DNA of 64,000 nucleotides from Rhizobium sp. TH2 (lineage in GTDB: Bacteria; Pseudomonadota; Alphaproteobacteria; Rhizobiales; Rhizobiaceae). A program made the translations under genes and the position numbers. The notes beneath the pieces were generated by a model, which saw nothing but the letters and a program-made list of their open reading frames with translations, was not told the origin of the DNA and did no database searches. This document shows, in pieces, positions 44,248-53,429 of the stretch; positions within the stretch are counted from its first letter, which is position 1; each line of letters starts with the position of its first letter. The stretch lies in assembly GCF_024707525.1 (NCBI RefSeq), contig NZ_CP062232.1:124001-188000 (forward strand), given 5' to 3'.

Positions 44248-45709
44248 TCATAGTTGAAGGATTCGGAAGGGTCGAGCGGTAGATTGCGTCTCGCCAGATC
44301 AGAAGCCGCGCCGCAATGTCGGAAGCCTGCGGGCGCAGGAGATTGCCGGGGCGCGGCAGGGCGGCGATGGCGGCAAGATCGGGCCAGACGCCCAGCGAGA
44401 GGCCGGCCAGATAGGCGGCACCAAGCGCGGAAGCCTCGGGCGCGTCGCATTGGATGATGGCGTGGTTCAGCGTATCCGCCACGCATTGCATCAGAAAGAT
44501 ATTCTTGCTCGGCCCGCCATCGGCGTAGAGGCGTCCAAGCGGTGCCGGCGACTGCGCGGACATCACCTTGAAAACGTCGTGGACCTGGAATGCCATCGAA
44601 TCCGTCACTGCGCGGGCCATTTTGGCGCGTGTCGTGTTGAATGTGATACCGGAGAACAGTGCCCGGGCATCGGCCTGCCAGTAGGGAGCCCCAAGGCCCA
44701 CAAAGGCCGGCACGAAGCCCGGTCCGCCCGGCTCGGCCGCCGCGGCGAGATCGGTTAGCTCCTGCACATCCGACAAGCCTAGCATCTCCGTCATCCAGGG
44801 CAGAGCCGCCGCCGAAACGAGAATGTTGCCCTCGAAGGCATAAGTCGGTTGGCCATGAATCGACCAGGCGATCGTTGTCGTGATGCCTTGCTGCGGCGCT
44901 ATGAAGTGGGGAAGGGTCGTCATAACGGACGAGCCGGTTCCGAAGGTCACCTTGCCGTCGCCGGGACGGAAGGCGCCGTGTCCGAAGAGCGCGGCGTGGC
45001 TGTCGCCGATGGCCGAGGAAATCGGAATGCCATCTTCCAGGCCGGGCACGCTCCTGGTCGTTCCGAATCGCGCAGAACTATCGCGCACTTCGGGCAGGGC
45101 ATTTTGTGGCACGCCGAACAGGTCGCAAAGCTCGTCGCTCCAGACTTGGCGGTTGAGATCGTAAAGCTGGCTGCGAGCGGCATTGGAGGCATCACAGGCA
45201 TGGACCGCCCCACCAGTCAGGCAATGGATCAGCCAGGCGTCGATGGTGCCGAGCCGGACCGCCCGTCCAGTGGGGACACGATCGAGAAGCCACTTCATCT
45301 TCGGACCGGGAAACATCGGGTCGATGGGCAGGCCGGTCAGTGTCTGGACCCGCGGCGCATGGCCGGCAGCGATCAAGCTTGCGCAGTCCGGGGCGGTCCG
45401 GCGGCATTGCCAACTCACGACCGGGCCGAGAGGCTCGCCCGTGGCTGCATCCCAAATGGTGACGGACTCGCGCTGATTGGAGATCGCAAGTCCCAGAATG
45501 TCCGTCGTCGGTCCGGCTTGCAGGCAGGCGGCGATTGCCTCCTGCACCGATTGCCAGATGCGAAACGGGCTCTGTTCCACCCAGCCGGGTTGCGGGTGTT
45601 CGATGCCGACAGGCGACGAACCGCGCGCCAGTGTCTCTCCAGTCGTCGAAACGAGGACGGCCTTGGAGTTCGTGGTGCCCTGATCAATGGCGAGAATGGC
45701 GGTCGTCAT
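44240..45709 (-). CDS. FGGY-family carbohydrate kinase
   Basis: The 489-residue kinase opens with the FGGY nucleotide motif AIDQGTTNSKAVLV (6-19) and carries the second-domain signature GRLYADGGPSKNIFLMQCVADTLN. The two actin-like domains are complete and the length is normal. FGGY kinases phosphorylate glycerol, pentuloses, tetritols or branched ketoses. Being next to split transketolase and SDR genes, a ketose product of the dehydrogenase is the probable substrate. ATG 45709 follows CCGGAG. Confidence 0.9.
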   Translation of the reverse strand: MTTAILAIDQGTTNSKAVLVSTTGETLARGSSPVGIEHPQPGWVEQSPFRIWQSVQEAIAACLQAGPTTDILGLAISNQRESVTIWDAATGEPLGPVVSWQCRRTAPDCASLIAAGHAPRVQTLTGLPIDPMFPGPKMKWLLDRVPTGRAVRLGTIDAWLIHCLTGGAVHACDASNAARSQLYDLNRQVWSDELCDLFGVPQNALPEVRDSSARFGTTRSVPGLEDGIPISSAIGDSHAALFGHGAFRPGDGKVTFGTGSSVMTTLPHFIAPQQGITTTIAWSIHGQPTYAFEGNILVSAAALPWMTEMLGLSDVQELTDLAAAAEPGGPGFVPAFVGLGAPYWQADARALFSGITFNTTRAKMARAVTDSMAFQVHDVFKVMSAQSPAPLGRLYADGGPSKNIFLMQCVADTLNHAIIQCDAPEASALGAAYLAGLSLGVWPDLAAIAALPRPGNLLRPQASDIAARLLIWRDAIYRSTLPNPSTMSE

Positions 45710-45798
45710 GGCAGCTCCGGCAGGCGACAATAGGAGGCGCGGCGGAAGGGAGGCTTCGCCGCGCCCGGCACGTCATCCAGTCGCGCATAAAACGCGCA

Positions 45799-46758
45799 TC
45801 AGGACTTCCGTGCAATGAGTGCAGTCGCCGCCTCGGCAATAGCGGCGGGTGACATGCCGAACTCGTCAAGCAGGAATTCAGCCGAGCCGGTAGGGGCAAA
45901 AATGCCGGGAACACCGAGTATCTTCATTGGCACGGGCGCTTCGGCCACCACGACTTCGGCGATCGCCGAGCCGAGACCGCCGAAGACGGAGTGTTCTTCC
46001 GCCGTCAGGATCGCACCGGTTTCGCGGGCCGCCGCCACGATTGCATCCATGTCGAGTGGGCGGACGGTCGCCATGTTGAGCACGCGCGCATCAATTCCCT
46101 TCTCGGCGAGAAGATCGGCCGCCTTCAAGATGCGATGGGTCAGGGTGCCGTTGGCGATCAGGGTAATCGCATCGCCATCGCGCAGCAGGTTTGCCTTCCC
46201 CAGTTCGAACTTGTGACCCGTGGGCAGTAGGTCCGGCACGCCCACGCGCGACAGTCGCAGGAAGACCGGCCCCTCATAAGCGGCCGCCCATTCCACGGCC
46301 GCAGCCGTTTCGATCGAATCGCAAGGCGCGATCACCGGCAGATTGGGCAGGACTCTCGTCCAGGCAAAGTCCTCGATGGAATGGTGGGTCGGGCCGAGCT
46401 CGCCATAAGCCATGCCGGACGAAATGCCGACGAGTTTGACGTTGGCATTGGAATAGGCGATGTCGGCCTTGATCTGCTCGAGAGACCGCCCGGTCAGGAA
46501 GCAGGCGGCGCCGCAGACGAAGGGCAGGAGGCCGCCATTCGCAAGGCCCGCGCCAACGCCCACCAAATTCTGTTCGGCGATGCCCACATTCACCAGCCTT
46601 TCCGGCCATTTGGATTTGAACCCACCCAGCTTCGACGAGCCGACGGAGTCGTTGCAGACCGCCACGATCCTGGAATTCTCTGCGCTCAGGCGTTCGAGCG
46701 TGGAAACGAAGGCGTCGCGGCAGTCATGCAACGTGGCGGAAGATGTCATGGCGTTCAT
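45799..46758 (-). CDS. Transketolase, C-terminal subunit
   Basis: This 319-residue half-transketolase carries the pyrimidine-binding and C-terminal domains (RLVNVGIAEQNLVGVGAGLANGG with the conserved Glu, then GPTHHSIEDFAWTRVLPNLPVIAPCD). It needs the N-terminal partner encoded directly upstream; stop and start overlap (TGATG). Split transketolases are known in dedicated pathways such as apulose-4-phosphate cleavage. ATG 46758 is fixed by the overlap. Confidence 0.92.
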   Translation of the reverse strand: MNAMTSSATLHDCRDAFVSTLERLSAENSRIVAVCNDSVGSSKLGGFKSKWPERLVNVGIAEQNLVGVGAGLANGGLLPFVCGAACFLTGRSLEQIKADIAYSNANVKLVGISSGMAYGELGPTHHSIEDFAWTRVLPNLPVIAPCDSIETAAAVEWAAAYEGPVFLRLSRVGVPDLLPTGHKFELGKANLLRDGDAITLIANGTLTHRILKAADLLAEKGIDARVLNMATVRPLDMDAIVAAARETGAILTAEEHSVFGGLGSAIAEVVVAEAPVPMKILGVPGIFAPTGSAEFLLDEFGMSPAAIAEAATALIARKS

Positions 46759-47567
46759 CACAGGGCCTCCGAAAGCTCGCTCGTCGCGATCTTGTATTGC
46801 TCGGCATTCGGTACCTTGTGATGCCATTCGACTTTGTCCTGCATGAATGAGATGCCATGGCCCTTGTTGGTATGCGCAACGATACAATGCGGCCGGTTGC
46901 CACGCCATTCCAGCGCCGGAACGATTTCGTCCATGCTATTGCCGTTGATCTCGGTCACATCCCAGCCGAAGGCTTGGAGTTTGGCTGGGAAGGGGGCGAG
47001 GTTGTTGGTGTCCTTCAAGGTGGCGCCTTGCTGGAAGCGGTTGTGGTCTATGATCAGCGTCAGATTGTCCAAGCCGAACTGCGCAGCGCAGGAGATGGCC
47101 TCCCAGTTTGATCCTTCCTGCATCTCCCCGTCGCCGGTCATGACATAGGTGCGATAGCTGCCGCCGGTGAGCTTCGCGGCCTTGGCCATTCCCACCGCAA
47201 CCGGCAGGCCGTGGCCGAGGGGCCCGGTATTGGTCTCGATGCCCGGAACCTTGGTGCAATTCGGATGTCCGTTCAGCCGCGAATGCGGCTTCAGGAATGT
47301 GCTGATTTCTTCCTCGGGCAGAAATCCACGCTTTGCAAGCGTCACATAAAGCGCGAGCGCGACATGCCCTTTCGAAAGCACGAAACGATCCCGACCCGGA
47401 TGTTTCGGCTGATCGGGCCAGATGCGTAGCACCCGGAAATAGAGCGCGGTGAGAATGTCGATCGCGGACATCTCTCCGCCGATATGGCCGGCGCCTGCTT
47501 CGAAAACCGCCTGGAGATCGCGGAGTCGGATCTGTCGAGCGATACGGTCGAGATCGTTCGGCTGCAT
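46758..47567 (-). CDS. Transketolase, N-terminal subunit
   Basis: The 269-residue thiamine-diphosphate-binding half has GAGHIGGEMSAIDILTALYF (26-45), GPLGHGLPVAVGMA and the TPP motif GDGEMQEGSNWEA with the downstream IIDHNRFQ. ATG 47567 follows GAGGG. First gene of the leftward transketolase, kinase, SorC, SDR arm, divergent from the Rbs-type importer. Confidence 0.93.
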   Translation of the reverse strand: MQPNDLDRIARQIRLRDLQAVFEAGAGHIGGEMSAIDILTALYFRVLRIWPDQPKHPGRDRFVLSKGHVALALYVTLAKRGFLPEEEISTFLKPHSRLNGHPNCTKVPGIETNTGPLGHGLPVAVGMAKAAKLTGGSYRTYVMTGDGEMQEGSNWEAISCAAQFGLDNLTLIIDHNRFQQGATLKDTNNLAPFPAKLQAFGWDVTEINGNSMDEIVPALEWRGNRPHCIVAHTNKGHGISFMQDKVEWHHKVPNAEQYKIATSELSEAL

Positions 47568-47579
47568 GAAACCCTCTTT

Positions 47580-47704
47580 GTGCATAAATATACAGTTGCA
47601 CATATATTTGCACTAAGCGGCGGCAAGTCAAGCGAAAAGCCTGCCGATTGCGCTAATTATGCTGGAATAAAAATATTGACATGCGATGGAGCCATCATGT
47701 ACGA
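47580..47704. promoter_or_regulatory. Divergent promoter region with repeated GTGCA/TGCAC half-sites
   Basis: Half-sites GTGCA (47580-47584), TGCAC (47597-47601) and TGCAC (47609-47613) lie before the transketolase gene in A+T-rich DNA, resembling a SorC-type operator arrangement. For the rightward importer, TTGACA (47676-47681) with TACGAA (47700-47705) at an 18-base spacer is a plausible promoter. Seen directly; function inferred. Confidence 0.45.
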
Positions 47705-47772
47705 ATTTACAAACGGTATTGAATATTTATGCTAATCGCTGCTAGAGGAGCAGGCAGCGGGAGGAGCGCTAG

Positions 47773-48747
47773 ATGCTTGCGACGATGAAAGACAATGAAG
47801 GGAGCGTGCGCTCTATGTTTCCGTCGATGCGGGGGGCCACGGGGCCGTTGATCGGCCTCATCGTCCTGTGCCTGTTCCTCACTTTCGCGACCGACAAATT
47901 TCTTTCGGTGAGGAACTTCCTCAATATATTGGATCAAATCACGGTTCTCGGCGTGATGGCCGTCGGCATGACGCTTGTCATCCTGATCGGCGGCATCGAC
48001 CTTGCCGTCGGTTCCGTCATGGCCCTGGCGATGATGGTGCTCGGTTACCTGAACGTGGTAGCCGGCGTGCCGATGGGGCTTGCGATCCCACTTGCGTTGT
48101 TCGTCGCCTCGCTCAATGGCTTGATCGCGGGTCTGCTCATCACGCGTTTCAACGTGCCCGCGTTCATCGCGACGCTTGCCATGATGTCGATCGCGCGCGG
48201 CGTCGCCAACATGATAACCGATGGGCAGCAGATCATCGGTTTTCCAGCCTGGTTCAACACGATGGCGATCGTCCGGTTCGGCGGCTTTCTGACGCTGACC
48301 GTCGCCGTAATGCTTATCGTGTTCATCCTCGGTCTGCTCTATCAGCGCTATCGCCACGGCGGCCGTATTCTTTACGCTATAGGCGGAAACGCCGAAGTGG
48401 CGCGTCTGGCTGGAATCAACGTTCAGCGCGCGACCGTCCTCGTCTACGTCGTTTGCAGCTTCCTGGCGGGATTGGCCGGCATGGTCCTGGCGGCTCGGCT
48501 GGATTCGGTCCAGCCTTCGTCCGGCGTCTCCTACGAACTCGATGCCATCGCCGCCGTCGTGATCGGGGGCACGTCGCTTTCAGGCGGCACGGGTGGCATC
48601 GGCGGCACGATCATCGGCGTGCTCATCATCGGCGTCCTGCGCAACGGGCTCAATCTGTTGAGCGTCTCACCGTTCATGCAGCAGGTGATCATCGGCGCCG
48701 TCATCGTTCTGGCGGTCACGGCGGAGACCTATCGCAAGCGGAAGTGA
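47773..48747 (+). CDS. ABC sugar importer permease, RbsC type
   Basis: The 324-residue permease has eight or more hydrophobic segments and the RbsC/AraH family segments LVILIGGIDLAVGSVMALA, VPAFIATLAMMSIARGVA and GGTSLSGGTGGIGGTIIGVLI. It forms the homodimeric channel for a pentose- or polyol-type sugar. A GGGAGGAG site precedes the ATG. A strong hairpin separates it from the binding-protein gene. The gene order permease, binding protein, ATPase is unusual but found in this family. Confidence 0.92.
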   Translation: MLATMKDNEGSVRSMFPSMRGATGPLIGLIVLCLFLTFATDKFLSVRNFLNILDQITVLGVMAVGMTLVILIGGIDLAVGSVMALAMMVLGYLNVVAGVPMGLAIPLALFVASLNGLIAGLLITRFNVPAFIATLAMMSIARGVANMITDGQQIIGFPAWFNTMAIVRFGGFLTLTVAVMLIVFILGLLYQRYRHGGRILYAIGGNAEVARLAGINVQRATVLVYVVCSFLAGLAGMVLAARLDSVQPSSGVSYELDAIAAVVIGGTSLSGGTGGIGGTIIGVLIIGVLRNGLNLLSVSPFMQQVIIGAVIVLAVTAETYRKRK

Positions 48748-48755
48748 GGAATCTT

Positions 48756-48784
48756 CATCCCGTCGGCGCGGGCGCCACGGGATG
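48756..48784. terminator. Intercistronic hairpin before the sugar-binding-protein gene
   Basis: Outer stem CATCCCGT/ACGGGATG (eight base pairs) and inner stem GGCGC/GCGCC with a one-base bulge, nine bases after the permease stop. No T-run; it may protect the downstream binding-protein mRNA 5' end or adjust relative expression. Confidence 0.6.
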
Positions 48785-48876
48785 CTGGAAACGGTCAGCA
48801 ATGGTGCGGACCGGCAAAAGGGAGCTGGTGGTCCTGCCGAGCAGGAAAATCCACCGGGTAAATCGGAGGAGTAACC

Positions 48877-49815
48877 ATGAAATTTTCAAAACTGCTGATG
48901 GCGGCCACCGCCGCCGCGATCCTGATGTCTCCCCTCGGCGCATCCGCGGCGGAGGTCAAGAAGATCGGCCTTGCCGTGCCGAATCTTCAGGCGGATTTTT
49001 TCAACCAGATCAAGCTGGGTGTTGAAAAATATGCGAAGAGCAAGGGGATCGAAGTCGTCGTCGTCGATGCCAAGAACGACACAGCCACGCAGGTCAGCCA
49101 GGTGCAGGATCTGATGACCCAAGGCATCGATGCATTCATCTACATTCCCGCAGGAGCCGCCGCGGCAGCAGTTCCGACGCGTCTTGCACGCGAAGCCGGT
49201 ATTCCGGTGATCAATGTCGACCGCGTCCCGGACAACGCGCCGGGCGATACCTTCATCGCCGGCGAAAGCGTCGAATCGGCATATGCCGTCTGCAAGCACA
49301 TCATCGAAAAGGCCGGCGGCAAGGGTAAGATCGCGATCATCCACGGCCAGAAGGGCACCACGCCGGAAGTCGATCGCTTTACAGGCTGCAAGCGTGCGAT
49401 CGACGAAAATCCGGGCGTCGAACTCGTCGATCAGCAATGGAGCAATATGTGGTCCGCCGACGAGGGCTTCTCGATCGCTCAGAACATGCTGCAGGCGCAT
49501 CCCGACATCACGATGATCTTCGGACAGGCCGACGGCCTAGCGATGGGTGCGGCGAAGGCTGTCGATGTCGCCAACCTTTCCGACAAGGTCATCATCGGCG
49601 GCTATGACGGTGACGTCTCGGCACTGGAACATCTCGCCAAATGCAAGGGCCCCTTCATCGTCACCGCGACGCAGAGCACGCAGAAGATGGGCGTTCTCGC
49701 CGTCGAAGCCGCGCTCGCCGTCGCCGCAGGCCAGAAAGTCGAGGAACGTCAGACCCCCAACGCTGTGCTGACGACCTGCGAGAATGCGCCCGAGTTTGTT
49801 AAGAACCATCCGTAA
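48877..49815 (+). CDS. ABC sugar-binding protein, RbsB type
   Basis: The 312-residue periplasmic protein has a Sec signal (KFSKLLMAATAAAILMSPLG...ASA) and the type-I fold of ribose/galactose-binding proteins: IGLAVPNLQADFFNQIKLGVEKYA, VVDAKNDTATQVSQVQDL, IPVINVDRVP and GYDGDVSALEHLAKC. It captures the sugar or polyol for the RbsC/RbsA-type transporter. An AGGAG site precedes ATG 48877. Confidence 0.93.
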   Translation: MKFSKLLMAATAAAILMSPLGASAAEVKKIGLAVPNLQADFFNQIKLGVEKYAKSKGIEVVVVDAKNDTATQVSQVQDLMTQGIDAFIYIPAGAAAAAVPTRLAREAGIPVINVDRVPDNAPGDTFIAGESVESAYAVCKHIIEKAGGKGKIAIIHGQKGTTPEVDRFTGCKRAIDENPGVELVDQQWSNMWSADEGFSIAQNMLQAHPDITMIFGQADGLAMGAAKAVDVANLSDKVIIGGYDGDVSALEHLAKCKGPFIVTATQSTQKMGVLAVEAALAVAAGQKVEERQTPNAVLTTCENAPEFVKNHP

Positions 49816-49847
49816 CTTGACTTGATATCTGAAAAGGCAGCAGCGTC

Positions 49848-51335
49848 ATGACCACCCGCTCTCCCATCCTGTCGCTCCGTGGAATTGAGAAATCCTACGG
49901 CCCGATCAAGGTGGTGCATGGTGTCGATATCGACATCCATCCCGGGGAAGTCGTGGCGCTGCTCGGCGAAAACGGTGCCGGAAAATCGACGCTTTCCAAC
50001 GTCATTTCCGGCGCCGTCCAGCCATCTTCCGGCGAAATGACGTGGCTGGGCGCGGCCTATGCCCCCGCCAATCCGCGCGCCGCGATGGACGAGGGTGTGG
50101 GCATGATACATCAGGAACTGAAACTGCTCCCGAAGCTATCCATCGCGGAGAATATCTTTGTCGGCCGCTATCCGATGAAGTCCGGCCGGATCGATCGAAG
50201 GGCCATGGAGGATCGTGCACGCAGTGGCCTCAAGCGGCTGGGTCTCGATATCTCCCCCGATCGTCTTGTCGAAGGGCTTTCGACGGGAAAACAGCAGCTC
50301 ATCGAGATCGCAAAGGCGCTGACGCTCAATGCCCGCCTGCTGATCCTGGACGAGCCGACCGCCGCTCTGGGCGGCGAGGAAACCCAACTGCTGTTCCAGC
50401 AGATCGAGCGTCTCAAGTCCGAAGGCGTCGGCATCATCTACATTTCTCACCGTCTTGAGGAGATCCGGCAGATTGCCGACCGCATCGTTGTCATGCGCGA
50501 CGGCGCCAAGGTCCGGGAGTTCGACACCGGCGACGTTCCCGTACGCACCATTGTCGAAGCGATGGTCGGACGCTCTCTTGAACGGATGTTCCCCACGATT
50601 CCATCGCCGTCGGACGAGGTGACGCTCGAAGTCAGAAACCTGGCCTCGCCGACCAACGCGTTTAGGAATATCAGCTTTTCGGTCCGGAAGGGCGAGGTCT
50701 TCGGGATAGCGGGCCTCATGGGAGCCGGCCGCACGGAACTCGTGCGCGCCATTACCGGTGCAGATCCCATTTCCAGCGGCGAGGTCTTCCTGCGTGGCGA
50801 GGCGGTTACACCCCGTTCGCCAATGGATTCGATCCGCAACGGCATCGTTCTCGTGCCGGAAGACCGCAAGCTTCAGGGCGTAATACTTGATCATTCGATT
50901 GCCGAGAATATCGCCTACGCCAATCTCGCCGATATTGCCCCGAAGGGCTGGATTTCCTCTGGCCGCCTTCATCAGTTTGCCGACGAATACATCAGGAAGT
51001 TCGGCGTGAAGGGCCGCGGCCGCCAGAATGCCGGAGAGCTCTCGGGCGGCAACCAGCAGAAGGTGGTGCTGGCCAAGTGGTTGGCGCGCAAGCCGCAGGT
51101 CGTCGTACTGGACGAGCCGACGCGTGGCATTGACGTGGGGGCCCGCTCGTCGATCTACGATCTCATCATGGATTTGGCGCGTCAGGGGGTCTCGGTGATC
51201 GTGGTCAGTTCGGATCTCGAAGAGGTACTCGGGGTCTCAAGCCGTATCATGGTCATGTCGCAAGGCAAGCAGGCCGGCATCCTGAAGCGGGAAGATGCCA
51301 ACGATGTCTCAATCATGGAACTGGCGACCAGCTAA
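49848..51335 (+). CDS. ABC sugar importer ATPase with two nucleotide domains, RbsA type
   Basis: The 495-residue protein has two tandem ATPase domains: the first has Walker A GENGAGKST (about 41-49) and LILDEPTAAL; the second has the degenerate GLMGAGRTEL, LSGGNQQKVVLAKWL and VVLDEPTRGIDVG. This arrangement is normal for RbsA/MglA ATPases. It energises the RbsC-type permease encoded two genes upstream. Confidence 0.94.
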   Translation: MTTRSPILSLRGIEKSYGPIKVVHGVDIDIHPGEVVALLGENGAGKSTLSNVISGAVQPSSGEMTWLGAAYAPANPRAAMDEGVGMIHQELKLLPKLSIAENIFVGRYPMKSGRIDRRAMEDRARSGLKRLGLDISPDRLVEGLSTGKQQLIEIAKALTLNARLLILDEPTAALGGEETQLLFQQIERLKSEGVGIIYISHRLEEIRQIADRIVVMRDGAKVREFDTGDVPVRTIVEAMVGRSLERMFPTIPSPSDEVTLEVRNLASPTNAFRNISFSVRKGEVFGIAGLMGAGRTELVRAITGADPISSGEVFLRGEAVTPRSPMDSIRNGIVLVPEDRKLQGVILDHSIAENIAYANLADIAPKGWISSGRLHQFADEYIRKFGVKGRGRQNAGELSGGNQQKVVLAKWLARKPQVVVLDEPTRGIDVGARSSIYDLIMDLARQGVSVIVVSSDLEEVLGVSSRIMVMSQGKQAGILKREDANDVSIMELATS

Positions 51336-51352
51336 AGCAGGAGAATTTCATC

Positions 51353-52141
51353 GTGTCCGACATCGCTCTCAATGCGCCGAAACTATTCGATCTCTCCGGG
51401 AACGTCGCATTCGTGACAGGTGCCGGCAGCGGCATCGGCCAAAGAATCGCCAAGGGGCTAGCGCAATGCGGGGCAGACGTTGCCCTTCTCGATCGCCGCA
51501 CCGACGACGGATTGGCGCAGACGGCTGAATTCATCAGGAAGACCGGGCGTCGCAGCATTCAGATCGCCGCCGATGTGACCAGTGGCGGTGCCTTGAATGA
51601 GGCGGTTGCCCGTACGGAGGCCGAGCTTGGTCCGCTGACACTTGCCCTCAACGCAGCCGGCATCGCCAACGCCAACCCGGCCGACGAGATGGAGGAAAGC
51701 CAGTTCCAGACGATGATCGACGTCAACCTGAAGGGCGTTTTCCTCTCTTGCCAGGCGGAAGCGCGCGCGATGTTAAAGAACGGGCGCGGATCGATCGTCA
51801 ATATCGCGTCAATGTCCGGAGTGATCGTCAACCGGGGTCTCAATCAATGCCACTACAACGCCTCGAAGGCCGGCGTCATCCACATGTCGAAGTCGATGGC
51901 AATGGAATGGGTCGGCCGTGGCATTCGCGTGAACACTATTAGCCCGGGTTACACGGCCACACCAATGAACACCCGGCCGGAAATGGTGCATCAGACAAAG
52001 CTGTTCGAGGAGCAGACCCCTATGCAGCGCATGGCGACGGTGGATGAAATGGTCGGTCCCGCCGTTTTCCTGCTTTCGGGGGCAGCAAGCTTTGTCACTG
52101 GCGTGGACCTCCTGGTCGATGGCGGCTTCTGCTGCTGGTAA
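51353..52141 (+). CDS. Short-chain dehydrogenase/reductase
   Basis: The 262-residue classical SDR has TGAGSGIGQR (23-32), NAAG (about 99), the Ser in NIASMSG and YNASK (about 166), and an SPGYTATPMN segment. GTG 51353 is the start, with AGGAG eleven bases before; no ATG fits. It lies 18 bases after the ATPase gene in the importer operon and likely oxidises the imported polyol or a derivative. It is a different enzyme from the SDR at 42432, so two oxidation steps or two substrates are implied. Confidence 0.9.
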   Translation: MSDIALNAPKLFDLSGNVAFVTGAGSGIGQRIAKGLAQCGADVALLDRRTDDGLAQTAEFIRKTGRRSIQIAADVTSGGALNEAVARTEAELGPLTLALNAAGIANANPADEMEESQFQTMIDVNLKGVFLSCQAEARAMLKNGRGSIVNIASMSGVIVNRGLNQCHYNASKAGVIHMSKSMAMEWVGRGIRVNTISPGYTATPMNTRPEMVHQTKLFEEQTPMQRMATVDEMVGPAVFLLSGAASFVTGVDLLVDGGFCCW

Positions 52142-52192
52142 AATATCATGAGGCCTCTTGCATTCCTTTGCAGGAACTCTTTATTTAGACGT

Positions 52193-52331
52193 GTTCTCAG
52201 GGCGGGGTGAAAGTCCCCACCGGCGGTATCTGGAGAAATCCAGGAGCCCGCGAGCGCTTCCACTCACGTGGAGGGTCAGCAGACCCGGTGCGATGCCGGG
52301 GCCGACGGTCATAGTCCGGATGGAAGAGAAC
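52193..52331 (+). promoter_or_regulatory. FMN riboswitch (RFN element)
   Basis: The conserved RFN blocks are present in order: AGGGCGGGGTGAAAGTCCCC, ACCGGCGGTA, AGCCCGCGAGCG, GGTCAGCAGACCCGGTG, CGGGGCCGACGGTCATAGTC and GGATGGAAGAG. The closing stem GTTCTC (52193-52198) pairs with GAGAAC (52326-52331). It binds FMN and lowers expression of the following ribB. It lies 118 bases before the ribB start, leaving room for an expression platform. Confidence 0.95.
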
Positions 52332-52448
52332 AACGTCTGCAAAACCGCTCCTCATCGAGCGGGTGCGGGCTTGTTCGCCCAAGGGATGAATAGCGGCTGC
52401 GAAGTCGCGGTTTTACGCCGATGTCGGCAACCCTTGAAAGGCTATGGA

Positions 52449-53084
52449 ATGAAAATCTCGAAAATTGAAGACGCAATCGCGGTGCTTGCGCGGGGCGGCA
52501 TGATTGTGGCCGTGGATGACGAAGACCGGGAGAACGAAGGCGACATCATCGTCGCCTCGGATGCGGTGACGTCGGAAACGATCGCCTTCATGATGAAGCA
52601 CGCGCGCGGGCTGATCTGCGTTGCGATGGAAGGAGGGCGTCTCGACGCGCTCGATATCCCCCTGATGGTTCCCCGGAACACCGAGCTCCACAAAACGGCA
52701 TTCACCGTGTCCGTCGATTATCTTCCGGGAACGACGACCGGCATCTCGGCGGATGATCGGGCTGCGACCGTGCGAGCCTTGGTGGCTTCCGGTTCACGGC
52801 CGGCGGATTTCGCCAGACCGGGCCACATCTTTCCTCTGCGGGCACATCCCGAGGGTGTGCGCGGCCGGCCGGGCCATACGGAGGCGGCGGTGGATCTCGC
52901 GCGCCTCGCCGGGAAGTCTGCTTCAGGGGTAATTTGCGAGGTTGCCAATGACGATGGGACGATGGCGCGCCTTCCCGATCTGCTGGTGTTCGCTGAAACG
53001 CACCAGCTTCCGCTAATCACCATCAAAGACCTGATCGCTTTCGTCGAGGGGCAGGTCGCGGTTGGCGCCGCGCAGGCTGCCTGA
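52449..53084 (+). CDS. ribB: 3,4-dihydroxy-2-butanone 4-phosphate synthase
   Basis: The 211-residue monofunctional RibB makes the four-carbon riboflavin precursor from ribulose 5-phosphate. Visible are the acidic loop DDEDRENEGD (23-32), TAFTVSVDY, RPGHIFPLRAHPEGVRGRPGHTEAAVDL with the catalytic His and GVICEV. No GTP cyclohydrolase II domain is fused. ATG 52449 follows GAAAGG; longer frames upstream run through the riboswitch and are not coding. Probably a second, FMN-controlled ribB attached to a sugar locus. Confidence 0.93.
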   Translation: MKISKIEDAIAVLARGGMIVAVDDEDRENEGDIIVASDAVTSETIAFMMKHARGLICVAMEGGRLDALDIPLMVPRNTELHKTAFTVSVDYLPGTTTGISADDRAATVRALVASGSRPADFARPGHIFPLRAHPEGVRGRPGHTEAAVDLARLAGKSASGVICEVANDDGTMARLPDLLVFAETHQLPLITIKDLIAFVEGQVAVGAAQAA

Positions 53085-53429
53085 CCATTTCATTTTCGTT
53101 TTGGCAGGGATGCGCACGTGAGCCTGCGTATCTCTGCAATCCGGGGCTGTTCGGCTAGGCGCGCAGATGGGCTGCCTTCTGCCAAGCCGGCTCCCTTGCA
53201 TCCGTCGTAACATGCGGGTCCACAGTTCGAATCCCATCAAGCCATTTGAACGTTTATGCTGCTTTCACCCGCCGAACGGACATTCTGTCAGCATCGAAAG
53301 CTTTGGCTGCTTTGCGCCCCCATAGTGGTCATCGAGCCACCGGCCGCCGTTGCTTGCAAAACGGACATGACGCAGTGACAACGCGGTCTTAGTTGCGCCA
53401 AAAGCCGCCATTCCGCCCCATGCGGGTGA
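53085..53429. other. Gap containing repeat copy E
   Basis: These roughly 345 bases between the convergent ribB and sulfite-oxidase-like genes hold no gene. The only recognisable element is the repeat at 53224. Confidence 0.5.
53224..53241 (+). repeat. tRNA T-arm-like dispersed repeat, copy E
   Basis: AGTTCGAATCCCATCAAG, with the exact T-loop TTCGAAT of many tRNAs, is followed by CCATTTGAACG. It is preceded by AACATGCGGGTCCAC, similar to the stretch before copy H. Confidence 0.62.

Noticed and set aside
52158..52448. A longer RibB start upstream
   Set aside because: The frame runs through the FMN riboswitch; similarity to RibB begins at 52449.
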